A DNA stretch of 64,000 bases from Massospora cicadina (Eukaryota > Entomophthoromycota > Entomophthoromycetes > Entomophthorales > Entomophthoraceae), in NCBI GenBank assembly GCA_022478985.1, contig JAKSZP010009242.1:124001-188000 (forward strand), read 5' to 3'. Below the pieces are notes generated by a model. That model was not told the DNA's origin. It searched no databases and saw nothing but the letters and a program-made list of their open reading frames with translations. Numbering within the stretch: position 1 is the first letter of the stretch; each line of letters begins with the position of its first letter. Of this stretch, positions 1 through 11,039 are shown piece after piece. Made by a program: the position numbers and the translations under genes.

Positions 1-331
1 CTCCTGATCTCAAGTCCAAAAACAATCTAAAAAGTTATGTTTTACTAACTTTGAAGTAACAAGATTCCACAGAAAGCCTGTGTAGCAAACCATTATAGGC
101 TTTGGCATAGAATAGCATAGTGATATTCCCTGACGTTTAGCAACTGATGTCCCCTATAGTGGTCTTAACAGATAAACTATTATCTTATTTTCATACTTTT
201 TTGGTTGCTATTATTTTTATAACAAACTTCAAGTATATTCATTAAATTAAGGATCTTTTATCCTAATGGTAGTTAGTTTTATGGTAAATAAAAATCCTTT
301 TACCAGGGGCTTTTGTTCACCTGAACATTAA
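1..331 (+). repeat. 5' LTR of G1 (partial)
   Basis: Aligns by eye with 6334-6690. The first bases (CTCCTGATCTCAAGTC) match CTCCTGATGTCAAAGTC at 6334, and the strongest block is at 281-320. The end is set at a CA before the internal region and could be off by tens of bases. I could not recognise a PBS after it. Confidence 0.6.
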
Positions 332-753
332 TTACATAGTTGAAAATCATACTTGTATCCATAAAAAAATCTTTTGCCCTCTTCCAAGTCTCCTCAAGTC
401 CTCTAGTGGACTCAACAATTGCTTGAACAGTAATAACTCAGGATAAAATACCTATTCTTACTGTGAAACTGTTCACCTAAAAGGTGGGCGTTAAATTCTC
501 ATTGAGGAGAGCCTTTTTTGACGTTTACCTTTCACTACCTGCATCTATGAAGGAATAGCTCACCACCACTTCTGCTGAGCAGTACCAACTACAAGTCACT
601 GACTACATAGAATCCCTATAACTCCTACTCGCTGGGGCCTTTACCCAGGGGAATAGCAAATAGAAGACTAACACTTGCTGCAATGACTCCCATAATGGAC
701 TTAGCCTCTAGTCCAACATCTGACAGTGAACATGTTAAAGTAGGACATTACAA

Positions 754-2600
754 GTGCTACCTACAATAATTTGTTTGTCCCACCTGTATCATCTTATGCA
801 GATAGCCAAATTTCATAACCAGGAATTAATACAGCATCTACAGTTATTGGAAACTTTGCATTCTCAGCTTCTCCAGGTTTACCAATCTGCTTCCCTCTTA
901 TGTGGTGAGAACCAGAGCGCCATTCTAAAGAATTTGTATCTCATCAATGATATGCAAGCATCATTAGCTCATCTTTAGAAAGTAGTACTGAGATTCATCA
1001 ATTCAGAACTAATTAACTGTTTTGACCATTTTGGGAAATCATCCTTTACAACTAGATTAGAGTTTGTAACACAGATTTTTAAAACTAATATGACAACTTG
1101 AGAGCCTTTGTGGAAAATTAGCTTCATTGCCTTGAGTATATAGCTTACAATACTAGAGATACCAAGGACAATGCTTGTTTCTCTGGACCAACATGGGTGC
1201 CAGGTGAGGCTGACCCTGAAAGCCGCGGACTGGGTGAGCCCCTGTACCACTTGAAACTCCTGGAGCGCCTGGTCGCGTTGGAGTGCAAGGTCAACCTGGG
1301 CCACCTGGCCCACTTGCGCCTCCTGGACCTCCCAGATTTCTACTGTTTTGGAGATTTCAGAGGTCAGACTTAACTAATTACTACAACAAATAAAGTCTAA
1401 ATATCAACTAAGACGCGTAATTTAAAAAGTAGAACCCACTTGATGTAGTACCTCTCCATGCTGAAGTTTTTTAGGCGCCCACCATGGTCAACTTTACCCT
1501 TTGCTGTCCTACCCTCCCCAATAAGGGGTTTAGAGAAGCTAATGCATGTAACCAAACAACAGTAACTAGATCTTTGGGTCAAATCTACCAGTTATAAGAT
1601 GCTTAAAACAGGTGGCTAGCTCTTTGCAAATAAAAGGCCCTTGGTGACATCCACATAAAATTGATTTGGTTAGTGTTGATTTGAACAATTTGTGTTGTCA
1701 GGTGTATTTTGTTATTTCTGAACTATATTCCGGGATAACACTCCTTTTTTAACGATGGTTTACTTTGGCGTCTTTTCATTTAGTCTGTCCCAACCCCTTC
1801 AGATAACTCTTCAAGCCCTCCTTTAATGACAAATATGTCCCGGGGGAAGAATGTTCTCTCCTTATAGTGCTGCCATGGAAGTTCAATATAGGAAGCTACT
1901 GATTGCCAATGATTAAACTTAACCAACTGCCATAGCCAAATAGCACGGGATATTAATACCCCATTTAATGACCTGTCACACCTGGTACAAAACCAAGGCT
2001 GATCTTCTCTTGAAATTTTGGAGTGATCTAACTTTAAACGACCAAAGACAGACATTCATGGGGTAAGCCTCAATTAGGAAAACTATCAATAATTTTGCCC
2101 AAAGGGTTTACCTCAAAGTTTAAGCTTTAGCTATGGGAAAACGAGTCATCTTGCATGACATTAATCTGCACCTTTATTAGCATTCAAGATCCATCTTCAA
2201 CATCCAGCTATACCCCAAGGCAGTAAAGCGCAACCTTAAGCCTCTCCTGCATATTTAAGGGAACAATCATGGAAATCTTTCAAATCTGTTTAAAATTGTT
2301 GGGCCTCCTTATTCTACCCTCAAGCCTTGCCCCAAGTTTAAGCAGTAAAGCCTCATAAATTTTCTATCCCCACCCTGTACTGAAAATGTTGCAACCATAT
2401 CAACCAAATTGTGGGCAATTACACCAACGTCCCTGAAACAATGCAGAAAAAGATCAGATAGCTTAGGGCAAGATGTTCTCTTTTTTGACGAAAACAAAGT
2501 GCCTCAAATTTTAGTTCTAATTCTAATAGTCTGATGCCTTATATCAGCCGCCCTGCTAGTTTCAAAGTACTCACTTTTATTCAAGGCAAAAAGACCTTAA
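754..2600 (+). pseudogene. G1 gag relic (coiled region, then collagen-like tract)
   Basis: The part before PR should encode the structural Gag protein, which packages the element RNA. What can be seen is an open stretch at 754-978 rich in Leu, Gln and His with helical character (for example LIQHLQLLETLHSQLLQ). It continues through stops into a Gly-X-Y run at 1194-1333. The same order, helical N-terminal part then collagen-like run, is seen in the Gag of G4. Downstream, 1334-2600 is AT-rich with no readable capsid motif, and no zinc knuckle was found. Many stops and frameshifts are present. The assignment rests on position and on the parallel with G4. Confidence 0.5.
1194..1333 (+). other. Collagen-like Gly-X-Y coding tract in G1 Gag
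   Basis: On the plus strand, 1256-1333 reads as PGAPGRVGVQGQPGPPGP followed by LAPPGPP, a near-regular Gly-X-Y run. Just upstream (about 1199-1240) another frame gives PGEADPESRGLGEP, so a frameshift splits a longer tract. The GC content is much higher than in the flanking AT-rich DNA. Such runs form collagen triple helices in proteins known to carry them; a role here as a Gag trimerisation stalk is inference only. Confidence 0.65.
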
Positions 2601-2821
2601 GCTTTATTATCCCTATATTTGTTAATTACCAAAACAAAATCTTACAGTTAGATCCAATTGTGAGAGCCAGGCACTAACAAACAAAATCTTCAAACAACAT
2701 TAAATTCACAAAGCCAGGCCTAGAAAAGAACCTCAGCTAGCCTCACTGCAAGTATCTCTTGACTTTCTTCTTATTATTTACCAGTTTAAATCCTCAATTT
2801 GTATAGGTGGAAGTAGTAGTC

Positions 2822-4480
2822 TATAAAATTAAAGTTTTGACTATTATTAATACTGGATCACCAGTTAGCATCATATCCTCCCAACTTATACAGAAAACCA
2901 AAAGTAGATTCTGACTTAATCTGCGAGGCTGATTAGGAACAGAGGGAGCCCAGCCAACTAAAGCAATTGTAGCATTACTCTGCCTTCCCAATATTATTTG
3001 TAAACCTTTTAATTACTGACCCTGCTATCTCCTTAGATTAATAATAACTTTAAATTACTCATTGTAGTCCAACTAATTCGAGAATACAGCTGATTAACTA
3101 TTTGAAACAAACACCTCTTATATGAGATATCAGATACAACTAGTATTAATCTCCTATCAAAAAATAAGGGGCACCAAAGAAGCGTATATGCCTTATTGAG
3201 TATCCCACCTTTACCTTTCAGATAGATACCATATCTTGGGGTTAAAACTAAGTTACCCCAAGGCAATAGAAGTTGAGGAAGAATTACCTCTCTATGCTCC
3301 CATTCCTTTAGTATACCTCCTGGTTTTTATGTAGTGATGGATTCCCAAGTAAAAACACATCTAATATAATCATGTTTTAAAATTAAAAGAACATATTAAT
3401 CCTTTTATAGAAAAGCCTTGACCTTCTTTAGTATCTTAGAACTTACATACAAGAAATTCATCTCCATTTTACTATGATTTAACTAATCAGGATTTTCAAG
3501 TCCTTTAACATACAGTAACCACTTATTTAAAACTAAGTTTTAATGAACAAAAAACAGATGTAAGCAGATTTGTGTCTTAACAAGATTTAGGGATGGATCT
3601 CCTGACAACCATTTTCCTAGTTGAGAGTAATTGAAGACACCCTTACTCTTGACCAACGCAAAGATGTAGAAGACTTATTAGAAGAATATGAAATTAATTT
3701 AAAGGAACTAGTGATTAAGGAAAAATGTCTGTAGTAAATCGCTAGATGGAAACTAAAGATCGTTTCATACTTAAATCTTGAGTTTATATAAAGTCTAGGG
3801 TAGAGGAGGCTCAAAGGGCTCTTAAGTTAATTAGCCTTTAGACGCTATGCTACTGGTACCATCCAAAAGCCCTAGGCCTCCCCTTTGGTATCAATCTGCA
3901 AAAAAGATGGAGGTCATCAAGCTGTTAGGGACTATCGCCAACTAAATCTTATTACTCAAATGTATATTAATCCCTCCCACATATAGATAACTCTATACGT
4001 CTAATTTCAGAACTGAATTTATTTCTTAAAAATGGATTTTGAAAGCGGTTACTGAAATTTTGACCTATCAACATAAGGTTGTAAGAATGTGCCCTTATCT
4101 CTAATGAAGGGCTAATCAAATCTACATGGATGCCATAGGAGCTTTTAACGCCTCTGCTAATTTCTAAAGAACTTGAATAGATTATTTGGGGCTTTAAAAC
4201 GATCCTGCGCGTTAGTCTATCTCAACAACTTAACTGTTTTAAAGACTTCACCACCCAAATATCACACCTTAGGTTAGTCTTCCAGTGATTATGGCAAATT
4301 TATCTAAAATAAAACCCTCCAGATGATCCTTCTTCCAAAAATATTGGTTTTTGGGACATAGGTAACTCAAAAAAGAGTTTTTAATAATGAAAAGGTTAAG
4401 GCCATTTCCAAAATGTCCCCGCCTAAGTCCCTTTGAGATGTTAAGACTTTTTATAGATAGTCAGATATTATTGATAATTA
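2822..4480 (+). pseudogene. G1 protease and reverse transcriptase relic
   Basis: PR: around 2825-2890 the frame reads TIINTGSPVSIISS, matching the retropepsin D-[ST]-G active-site region with the catalytic Asp changed to Asn. RT: about 3905-3960 reads KKDGGHQAVRDYRQLN, the fingers-region motif of Gypsy RTs. About 4030 reads MDFESGY, the MDL-SGY block that carries the first catalytic Asp. About 4215-4250 reads VYLNNLTVLK, the YLDD box with both Asp replaced by Asn. Stops and frameshifts separate the blocks. The enzyme would have copied element RNA to DNA; this copy cannot. Confidence 0.75.
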
Positions 4481-4543
4481 ATTTTTCATCTTGCAGATAT
4501 ATAAAATCACTCAAAATTATCTGTTAAAGAAATTTATTTCCAG

Positions 4544-4992
4544 TTGGAAGAAGAGCACCAGCAGTCCTTTTATCTCTTATGTGTAGCTTTTTACCACATC
4601 CCTCTTTTTATACACCTCAACTTTGATAATATATTTTTACTTTTTAATGATGCTAGGGATATAAATTATTGGGCTATACTGTCCCAGAACAATGAATCTT
4701 TAGTGGACCATCCCATTGCATGTTACAGCAAAATTTTACCAAAGATGAACACAACTATAGTGTACCAAAATGAGAATGTCTGGCGGTTTTGATGACTAAA
4801 GAACATTTCCTGGGACAAATTGTTATAAGGCTTATTTCACAATATTTACTTATCATTCCTCGTTTTAAAGGCTCCAGCAGATAAAAGATCCTGACAGGCG
4901 TTTGACCCATTGAGCTTTAGAACATTAAAAATTACAATTACTCTATTGTCTGTCTCCTGGCGCTATAAAGAAACATGGAGTTTTTGTCAAAG
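4544..4992 (+). pseudogene. G1 RNase H relic
   Basis: The open stretch 4544-4792 contains FNDARDINYWAILSQ and then VDHPIACYSKILPKMN, which line up with the Ty3/Gypsy RNase H pattern (TDAS...AIL.Q...HPVAY.SK.L). The same block in G4 reads DASNVAIRAILAQ and VDHPVAYFSKTLN, so the two are close relatives. The rest of the domain to about 4990 is broken by stops. RNase H removes the RNA strand during reverse transcription. Confidence 0.75.
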
Positions 4993-5039
4993 TCACCTAT
5001 CAAAACCTTATATGAGCCCAAGGTATATTGACTTTAAGA

Positions 5040-6290
5040 TCTTCTGAGACAACTTCATCTTGGAAAGATGTTTCATCATGAACCAAAATTAATTAGATAA
5101 CTGTTGAAAAAACTCATATCGAATGGTAACCTTTAAAAGCTTGTATCTTACCAATTAATACCACTATATCTGATTGATAGAATAAATAAATGTTCTTAGA
5201 AAATTACCTGAAAGTCAGCCACTGAGGCATTCAAAAAATCAATGAATCAAACCCCAGTGCTTCTAGGAAGGGATGATCCCCACAACTCATAAAGTATTAT
5301 AGTCTTGCCTGTTATACAAAAGTCAAGCTGGCCCTACCCCTTGACCTCAACGGTTAATGGTTCCTCCACTGTGAGCCCTTCCATATAGTTAGTATTGATG
5401 TTGGTGGATTTAACCATGAGCATCCAAAGGCCATCAACTCCTCATACTGGCCGTCAATCATCTAACAATTTGGATTGAAACCATATCCCTCTTACTAGCT
5501 AAGGAAAAAATCGCTTCATTTTTATATAATTGGTTCATCTCCCAGCACGGTTTCCTAACTAATCCTCTCTGAAAAGTAACAGATTTTTAGTAATTGCTGG
5601 TGTAAGAATTAACCGAGTATTTAAGTCCAATTAAGTGCTTTCACACTTTACTTTACTGCAACCAATGAGATGGCTGAGCTAGTGAACGCTACATTAGCCT
5701 CAACCTTTCAAAAATGGCCTTGAATAACCCGCTAAATGGCTAAAGTAATTACCCAGTAAAGTCTAGACTATCAAAATAATTACTATCAGATTATTAAATA
5801 TTGTTCCAATCCTTGTATGGAGCATATTAAGAATTGCTTTTTAAAGTGCAATCCTTGTCATACTAAGTCTCCACTGAATCCCCTGAAGTTACTATGAGAT
5901 TTAACACTAATAAATATCACTTGGCTTCAAGATCTGGCTTCGTTAAATTTGTTACTACTACCTCCAGAGAGAGAAATCTGTTTAGCAACAAACATGAAAC
6001 ACTGCATACCTTCCAACTAGGTAATTTTTTCTATTTTACCATCATTTTCCAGGTGGAAGAGACAATAAATTAGGTTCTAAATGATCAGTTCCCTACAAAT
6101 TCATCATAGAAGGGGAATGATTACTTAATTGTCAAAGTCTCCCAGGAAACTATGATAAGCCTAAGAATAGTTGATTTTTACAACATTTTGTCCCCTACGC
6201 CAAGATCTAGAAGGGATGTTATCAGGATTTTTGACAATATAACATTTTATATGCCTCTAATATTGGGATCATCCCCATACAAAGGATTAA
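5040..6290 (+). pseudogene. G1 integrase relic and pol C-terminus
   Basis: About 5225-5330 shows remains of the HHCC zinc domain (a His-containing start, then YYSLACYTKVKLAL). About 5375-5410 reads PFHIVSIDVGGF, matching GPFNVVSIDVVCP in the IN of G4, the block with the first catalytic Asp. About 5445-5560 reads LAVNHLTIWIETI and then WFISQHGFLTNPL, the conserved D.LTKW.E and QHG.P segments. About 5660 reads ATNEMAELVNATL, the Y.P.TNG.VE region. Stops are frequent. Sequence from 5960 to 6290 should hold the C-terminal part but has no clear motif. Confidence 0.72.
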
Positions 6291-6301
6291 CTAATACCAT
6301 T

Positions 6302-6690
6302 GTTGGGGATCATCCCCAATCTAAAAATTGAACTCTCCTGATGTCAAAGTCTAAAATAATACAAACAATTAAAATGTGCTACTTTTTAAAGTACAAGATA
6401 CTAAAGAATACAAAAAAAGAAAATCAGCATATCTCCTGGCTTGGGAGAGCATAGAGATTTTACCTATGTTTAAAACCTTATTCCCTCTTATTATTGGTCT
6501 TGGCATATAGAATTTATACGTTCTTTTCAAATAATTAATAAGCCTGACAGTATTAATAAAAACTTTGAAATTTTAGCCAATCAAGAAACTTTTACCCCTA
6601 ATTGTTAGCTAATTTTAAAGTAAATAAAAATCCTTATGTTAGGGGCTTTGGTTGCCCAAGACTTTTCATGGACAAATAAATTTTATCCTC
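6302..6690 (+). repeat. 3' LTR of G1
   Basis: Starts at TGTTGGGGATC, the same kind of start as the LTRs of G3 (TGTTGGGAT) and G6 (TGTTAGGAT). It is homologous to window bases 1-331. Immediately upstream, 6256-6275 repeats the palindromic GGGATCATCCCC motif that is also at 6306-6319. The right edge is the least certain point, since sequence from about 6690 onward matches the 3' LTR of G2 instead. Confidence 0.6.
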
Positions 6691-7004
6691 TCACATCCTA
6701 AACCCTATTGATCGTGCTTCTTTAATTAGGACATTGCTGATCTGTGTCTAGAGTAATAAATACAAATATTATCTATAATTTCATAAAAAGAATCTCCCTT
6801 TTCCAAAATTTAGCTAGTAGCATAAAAGTTGCTTTATAGTAGAGATAAATATAACAAAATTTGTGAAATTTTTCAACTTGTAGCTTTAAAAAATGATACA
6901 ATTCATATTTGAACTTGTTAGGGGACAGATTTATGCGATCAAAGATTATAGAAGTTCCATGGAGTAACTTTACCTGTGCATTAGTTCATTTGAACCACAA
7001 TACA
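6691..7004 (+). repeat. 5' LTR of G2, right part
   Basis: Aligns with 48873-49187. Anchors are AGGACATTGCTGATCTGTG versus AGGCATTGCTTTTCTGTG, the [GT]AGAGATA run, and GAACTTGTTAGGGGACA versus the related block at 49091. It ends in TACA directly before a PBS-like sequence. The first 220 bases or so of this LTR would lie left of G1, outside the window. Confidence 0.6.
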
Positions 7005-7024
7005 TTGTGCGCTCACTACAGGAG
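7005..7024 (+). promoter_or_regulatory. Primer-binding site of G2
   Basis: TTGTGCGCTCACTACAGGAG directly follows the LTR. It resembles the PBS of G4 (TGGTGCTCACTACAGGGG) and G6 (TGGTGCTCATTACAAGAGG). The same host tRNA, which I cannot name, probably primes all of them. Confidence 0.6.
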
Positions 7025-9373
7025 GTTGCAATATATAATTACTTAATCTAAGAGTTAACTAAACTTGATATTAATTTAACCCATAAGAAGAGAACACTGA
7101 AAATAAACTAGTTGATTGTGTATTATGTTATTCATCCTATTCTTTTTCAATTAGGATGAGCTAAAATTAGGATGAACTACACATCCCAGTTCATAGAATA
7201 CAATTCCTACTTCTTCACTAACAAAAAAATCTGATAGATTAGTTTAATGATATTTACTGATCTCAACTATGCAGTTGTAAGACCAATGATTCAATGCCCT
7301 GTTTATTCTAATAGCAAAATAACCAAGAACTGTTTCTCCAGGATAATAAATAAATATCATGGTATACATCATATTTAGATATTATCCTCCATTGACAATG
7401 CCAAAAACCTTAAGAAATATATTACTGGATACTTTTCAACCATCTGTTTGTAACTCCTAGATGACTACTGTCTGACACCATGTGTTAATAAAGGAATTAT
7501 TTATTCAGGATTAGCAAATTGTAGATTCACTGAAGCCCCTACACAACAAACTGCAGAATTGCTTTCAAAGATATGAAAAGCAGTGGATTTCAACCATGAA
7601 CTTTGCCCAAAAAATCCTATAACTGTACAAACTTATAATCTAGTTGAACCGCTTTTTGAGTGAAATCAGATGCAAGCCATGAGCAATACAACGTTACCAT
7701 AAAAGAGTCCAAGGAGTAAACAAGTTCAAATTTAATCTGATACTCTATCACTGCTACATATGCTGAGGAACACCAAGATGTTTCTGTAGAGGAACTTAGT
7801 CAGCACACCCAGCAGGAGATGCAAATTGTAGTGCAACGTATTGGCTCTACTGCTGAAGCTACTAGTTCTTTACAGGAATAAAAAAATCCTCCACGCCAGC
7901 AAGTATCCATGCACCAGGATATTGAGTCATTGAAGGACACCTGCTTCACCTTACCTGTTTATTTTTGGAGATGTACTGAACGCCAATAGTGATCTTTACC
8001 ATATTACCTGAAGCCTTAAGATGGCAACAATGAACAGATTATCAAAAATGCAGAACTCAGAATTTTGATACTCAATTGAGGGATAAAACAGAATTATTAA
8101 ATCAATTTAAGCATCAATTGGTAAAGGCAAGGAAGACAAGTGACTTGGGAATGGTGCATCAAAGCTGAATTTAATTAGGGATGCTGCTGATGTGAACCTC
8201 AAGTTATACCTCCAGTAAGACGTGAATCATTTAAGAGTGAACTTGTTGAAGATATGGTCTTTATTTATCCCAAAAAGCCCCCAGCACCCCATTCTAGCTG
8301 CACTACTAGTCTTACCTTATTCCTCAGGAACTCATTTCAGGATTGGGTCGCTCTAATGAACCTAGCAAACCCAGCCCTATGTTGGTTCTTCCAAACTTCC
8401 TTTGGTCTTACTGCCCCTGTATTTTGTTCCAAGATATTCTTCAATTTAATCCTATTAATCTTAATAAGTTTGATTAAAATGGGTTTTATAGTCATTACTA
8501 AGGATGTACAGGATAACCATGCATCTAAGATAACAACCTTTCAAAGCTACCAATATATGAATAAATTGTTTAAATGATAAAGTCAGGACCTGATTATGCC
8601 TTTTTTCCCAAGAACAACTGAAGATTTGCAAACGTTGTAAAATTACGTGTTATAAAAATCTGGTGTCACAGAGAAAAGAAACATTTGCAAAGTTAATTCC
8701 TGATTTTCAGTCTGAAAGAACTATACCATTACTAAGTTTACCAATCAATTATACCATGAACCCTAGGTATACTGAGTGCATATGCAATACTTATATTTGA
8801 TGTGAAAGTTAACATTCATAATATTACTAAAAATTACCCTGAGGTGCATTGATCTCTATTGACCACTTTAATCAAGGACTTAGATACCTCTTACTATTGA
8901 GTACTTGAAACGAATGTGATACTACGTTTGGTCTGCCCAACGTAGAGCTACATGACAACAGCTCTAGAAAGTGGCAAGATAACCCATAAAAAGTGGTAGA
9001 AACTATTTACCCACAGCAATGAGTTGTTAGACCTCAGGCAATAAATCTCTTAATTGAAAATCTAGATTTAAGACTTAAAAGGCAATTGTGCTTCCAAATG
9101 CCCCAAGAAATTCCCAATGAAGAGTAGAACTATTTTCATGTGGACAATAGTGATCAGGGAAAAGGAAGTTGATAATAGAACGGGGTACTATATCATCAAA
9201 CAGTCACCTATCCCATTTCAAACAGGCAAATTTAACTTCCACCAAGCACTAATGGTTTTCAAAATCTGCACGACAATCTTGAGATTGAAGTCCATGAAGT
9301 CATTTATAAGCATTATGCTACACAGCCCAAAGGATAAGCCCAGTTTGGGGGAATTAGATATATCAGGAATGTA
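7025..9373 (+). pseudogene. G2 gag relic
   Basis: Lies between the PBS and the G3 insertion. About 7755-7880 reads AEEHQDVSVEELSQHTQQEM, a helical, acidic stretch typical of Gag N-termini. At 8627-8656 the frame gives CKRCKITCYKN followed by a Lys/Glu-rich run. This lines up with the zinc knuckles of G6 (CHQCGKYGYIAA) and G3, although the His position is lost. The open stretch at 9117-9383 crosses the G3 junction and, with the G3 duplication removed, continues at 30129 in the same frame. Exact protein limits cannot be set. Confidence 0.45.
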
Positions 9374-9378
9374 CCCCC

Positions 9379-10466
9379 TTTAAACTTTTTTCCTTGTTTA
9401 CTGCATAGTTGGAGGTGTGCATCAAATAACTTGTTGATTAATATAATAAATGACCATCTAGTACTAAAAAAAATAAATTAATAAATGGATGGGTTGATAA
9501 TACTTTAAAGACTATTATCCTAGCTGAGCTTTTTTACAACCAGTGTTGTCAGGTGCTAAAGCTCTTACTTCTGATACTTGAAAGAACTTGTGGTTATTAA
9601 CAAAACCTTTTACATTTACACTTCCACTTGAGTACTTGAGAACCACTTGGACAAGGGAAACTAATCCTTTTTAATCCCAAGAGTTGGCAAATACAACCAG
9701 ATAATGAAAAAACTTTCTCTTATACTCTAATCACAAAAAAGTTTGTACAATGTGTATAGCTATCTAAATGTATTCCAAAGAGAACTTTAATATACTTATT
9801 TAGTAAGAAAACTAAGGGATATATATAGTAAATTCAGCAAAAACTCTTTTGTTGGCGCCTTATTAGGAAAAGCATCCATCACTTATGAATTTATTTCTTA
9901 AGAGTCATCTTAAATGATGATTACTTTATCTTTCTGGTTGGAATCCACCGCTGCCTAGGTAATGACCCTCCTGGGTTATGTATTTAAAGAGCGTATACCA
10001 ACGCTTTAACTTAATCCAGAGAATTATCTTTATTGCGCTAACAACCTGCTTAGGTAATGGGACCCTTTAACATTGGCTGCATGTCACCTTGCTTTTAGCT
10101 ATTTTTTAAGTTGCTGGTAACAAAAGCATTGCCAACGATAAGCAGCTGCCAACAAACCCTTATTGACTGATGGCAAACCTTAATTAATTTGCACAAACTA
10201 TTTAATTTTTGATAAATAAACTAATAATTGAATCATTTGTAAACATTGTCAGAAGTCCTCTCTGACAGAACATCATTAATCCTTTAGAGTTGATCTAGAA
10301 AATTAGTTGACATTTTATAAGGAGACAAATCAACAATAGTTTTTTATATTAATGATAACACCACACTTGCTATGGGTTATTAAAGTATAACCCGCCCTCA
10401 GAGGATAAAGCAGATGATACTATATTCTATAAAACTGGATGATGTGGGCATTCTAAAATCCCAACA
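9379..10466 (-). repeat. 3' LTR of G3
   Basis: Homologous to 16322-16412 joined to 28303-30123. Shared anchors are GAGGTGTGCATCAAA, AGACTATTATCCTAG, GAACCACTTGGACAAGGGAA, TAGCTATCTAAATGTA, ATTCCACCGCTG and AAAATCCCAACA. It carries micro-insertion m1 and lacks a segment of about 0.86 kb present in the other LTR. The terminal TG on the left has decayed to TT. Confidence 0.8.
9437..9486 (+). mobile_element. Micro-retroposon m1 (GACCATCTAGTACT plus A8)
   Basis: Core GACCATCTAGTACT at 9452-9465 is followed by eight A. Flanks 9437-9451 and 9472-9486 agree at about 12 of 15 positions and look like a decayed duplication. The matching site in the other G3 LTR (about 16355-16385) has neither the core nor the A run, so this is an insertion that happened after G3 landed. 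Confidence 0.65.
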
Positions 10467-10914
10467 TCCCCCACTTAACCGGATTATCCAGTGAGATAAG
10501 TTTTGGAGGCAGACGCCGCTTTATTCCAGGATCCTGCACCAGCCAGCATGGTTTAAAATTGATTAAAGCAGATCTAGATCTTCCTTTTCATTTCTTGATG
10601 CGTTTTTCAAAACCAAAAGCCTCAGAGAGTGCTTCCTGGTCTTGTTTTTGCTGCTGCTTCCTATGAGTGTGATGCAATGGCTACAAGTTCATTAAGACTA
10701 CTATTGTCATTCTCGCCAATAATGTTCTCCTGAACACCTGTTTTCCCCCAGTTTTGGCTCTTATGACTTTAAGCTTTACAAGGATTACTTGGTCAATATC
10801 CCGAATTAATTCCCTAACGCCTTTATTCCTAAGAATGTGCTTGTCACAATTTGATGAGAATGGTCTACAAACGTTTTTCCCTATGTCTCTATACAGTGAA
10901 CCCAGATTCAACAC
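10467..10914 (-). pseudogene. G3 accessory frame between pol and 3' LTR
   Basis: The minus strand reads a 77-residue open frame (10681-10914) and, after one stop, continues through KKQQQKQDQEALSEAFGFE-like polar sequence to NFKPCWLV and ISLDNPVKWG just before the polypurine tract. G6 has the corresponding block: KFKPCWQT in one frame and LSLDNLVKRGD in another. A coding region after IN is uncommon in small Gypsy elements. No signal peptide or membrane segment is evident, so I do not call it env. Function unknown. Confidence 0.5.
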
Positions 10915-11039
10915 AAGCTGATTCTAACAAACGTTCATGCTCTTCTTCACTACTATCAGCATAGTAAATCCCTCTTCTCCATGAAAGAAAAAGGAAGTTG
11001 AAAACACCACCATTTACATTTGATCACGCAAAAATAAAA

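Larger units (their letters stand above)
1..6690 (+). mobile_element. G1: degenerate Ty3/Gypsy LTR retrotransposon (left end outside window)
   Basis: Two related LTRs (from before position 1 to about 331, and about 6302-6690) flank relics of gag, PR, RT, RH and IN in Gypsy order on the plus strand. The LTR match is clearest around a shared block near 281-320 and 6610-6650 (AAATAAAAATCCTT, then a GGGGCTTT stretch). All frames are broken by many stops, so this is a dead element. Its RH and IN resemble those of G4 more than those of G3 or G6, and both G1 and G4 carry a collagen-like run in Gag, so they probably belong to one lineage. The right end abuts sequence matching the 3' LTR of G2, so G1 is inferred to have inserted in the 5' LTR of G2. 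The first tens of bases of G1 lie left of the window. Confidence 0.75.

Noticed and set aside
8254..8577. 107-residue plus frame in the G2 gag region with a hydrophobic C-terminal part
   Set aside because: No family recognised and the residue mix is that of random AT-rich DNA; kept only as part of the gag relic.
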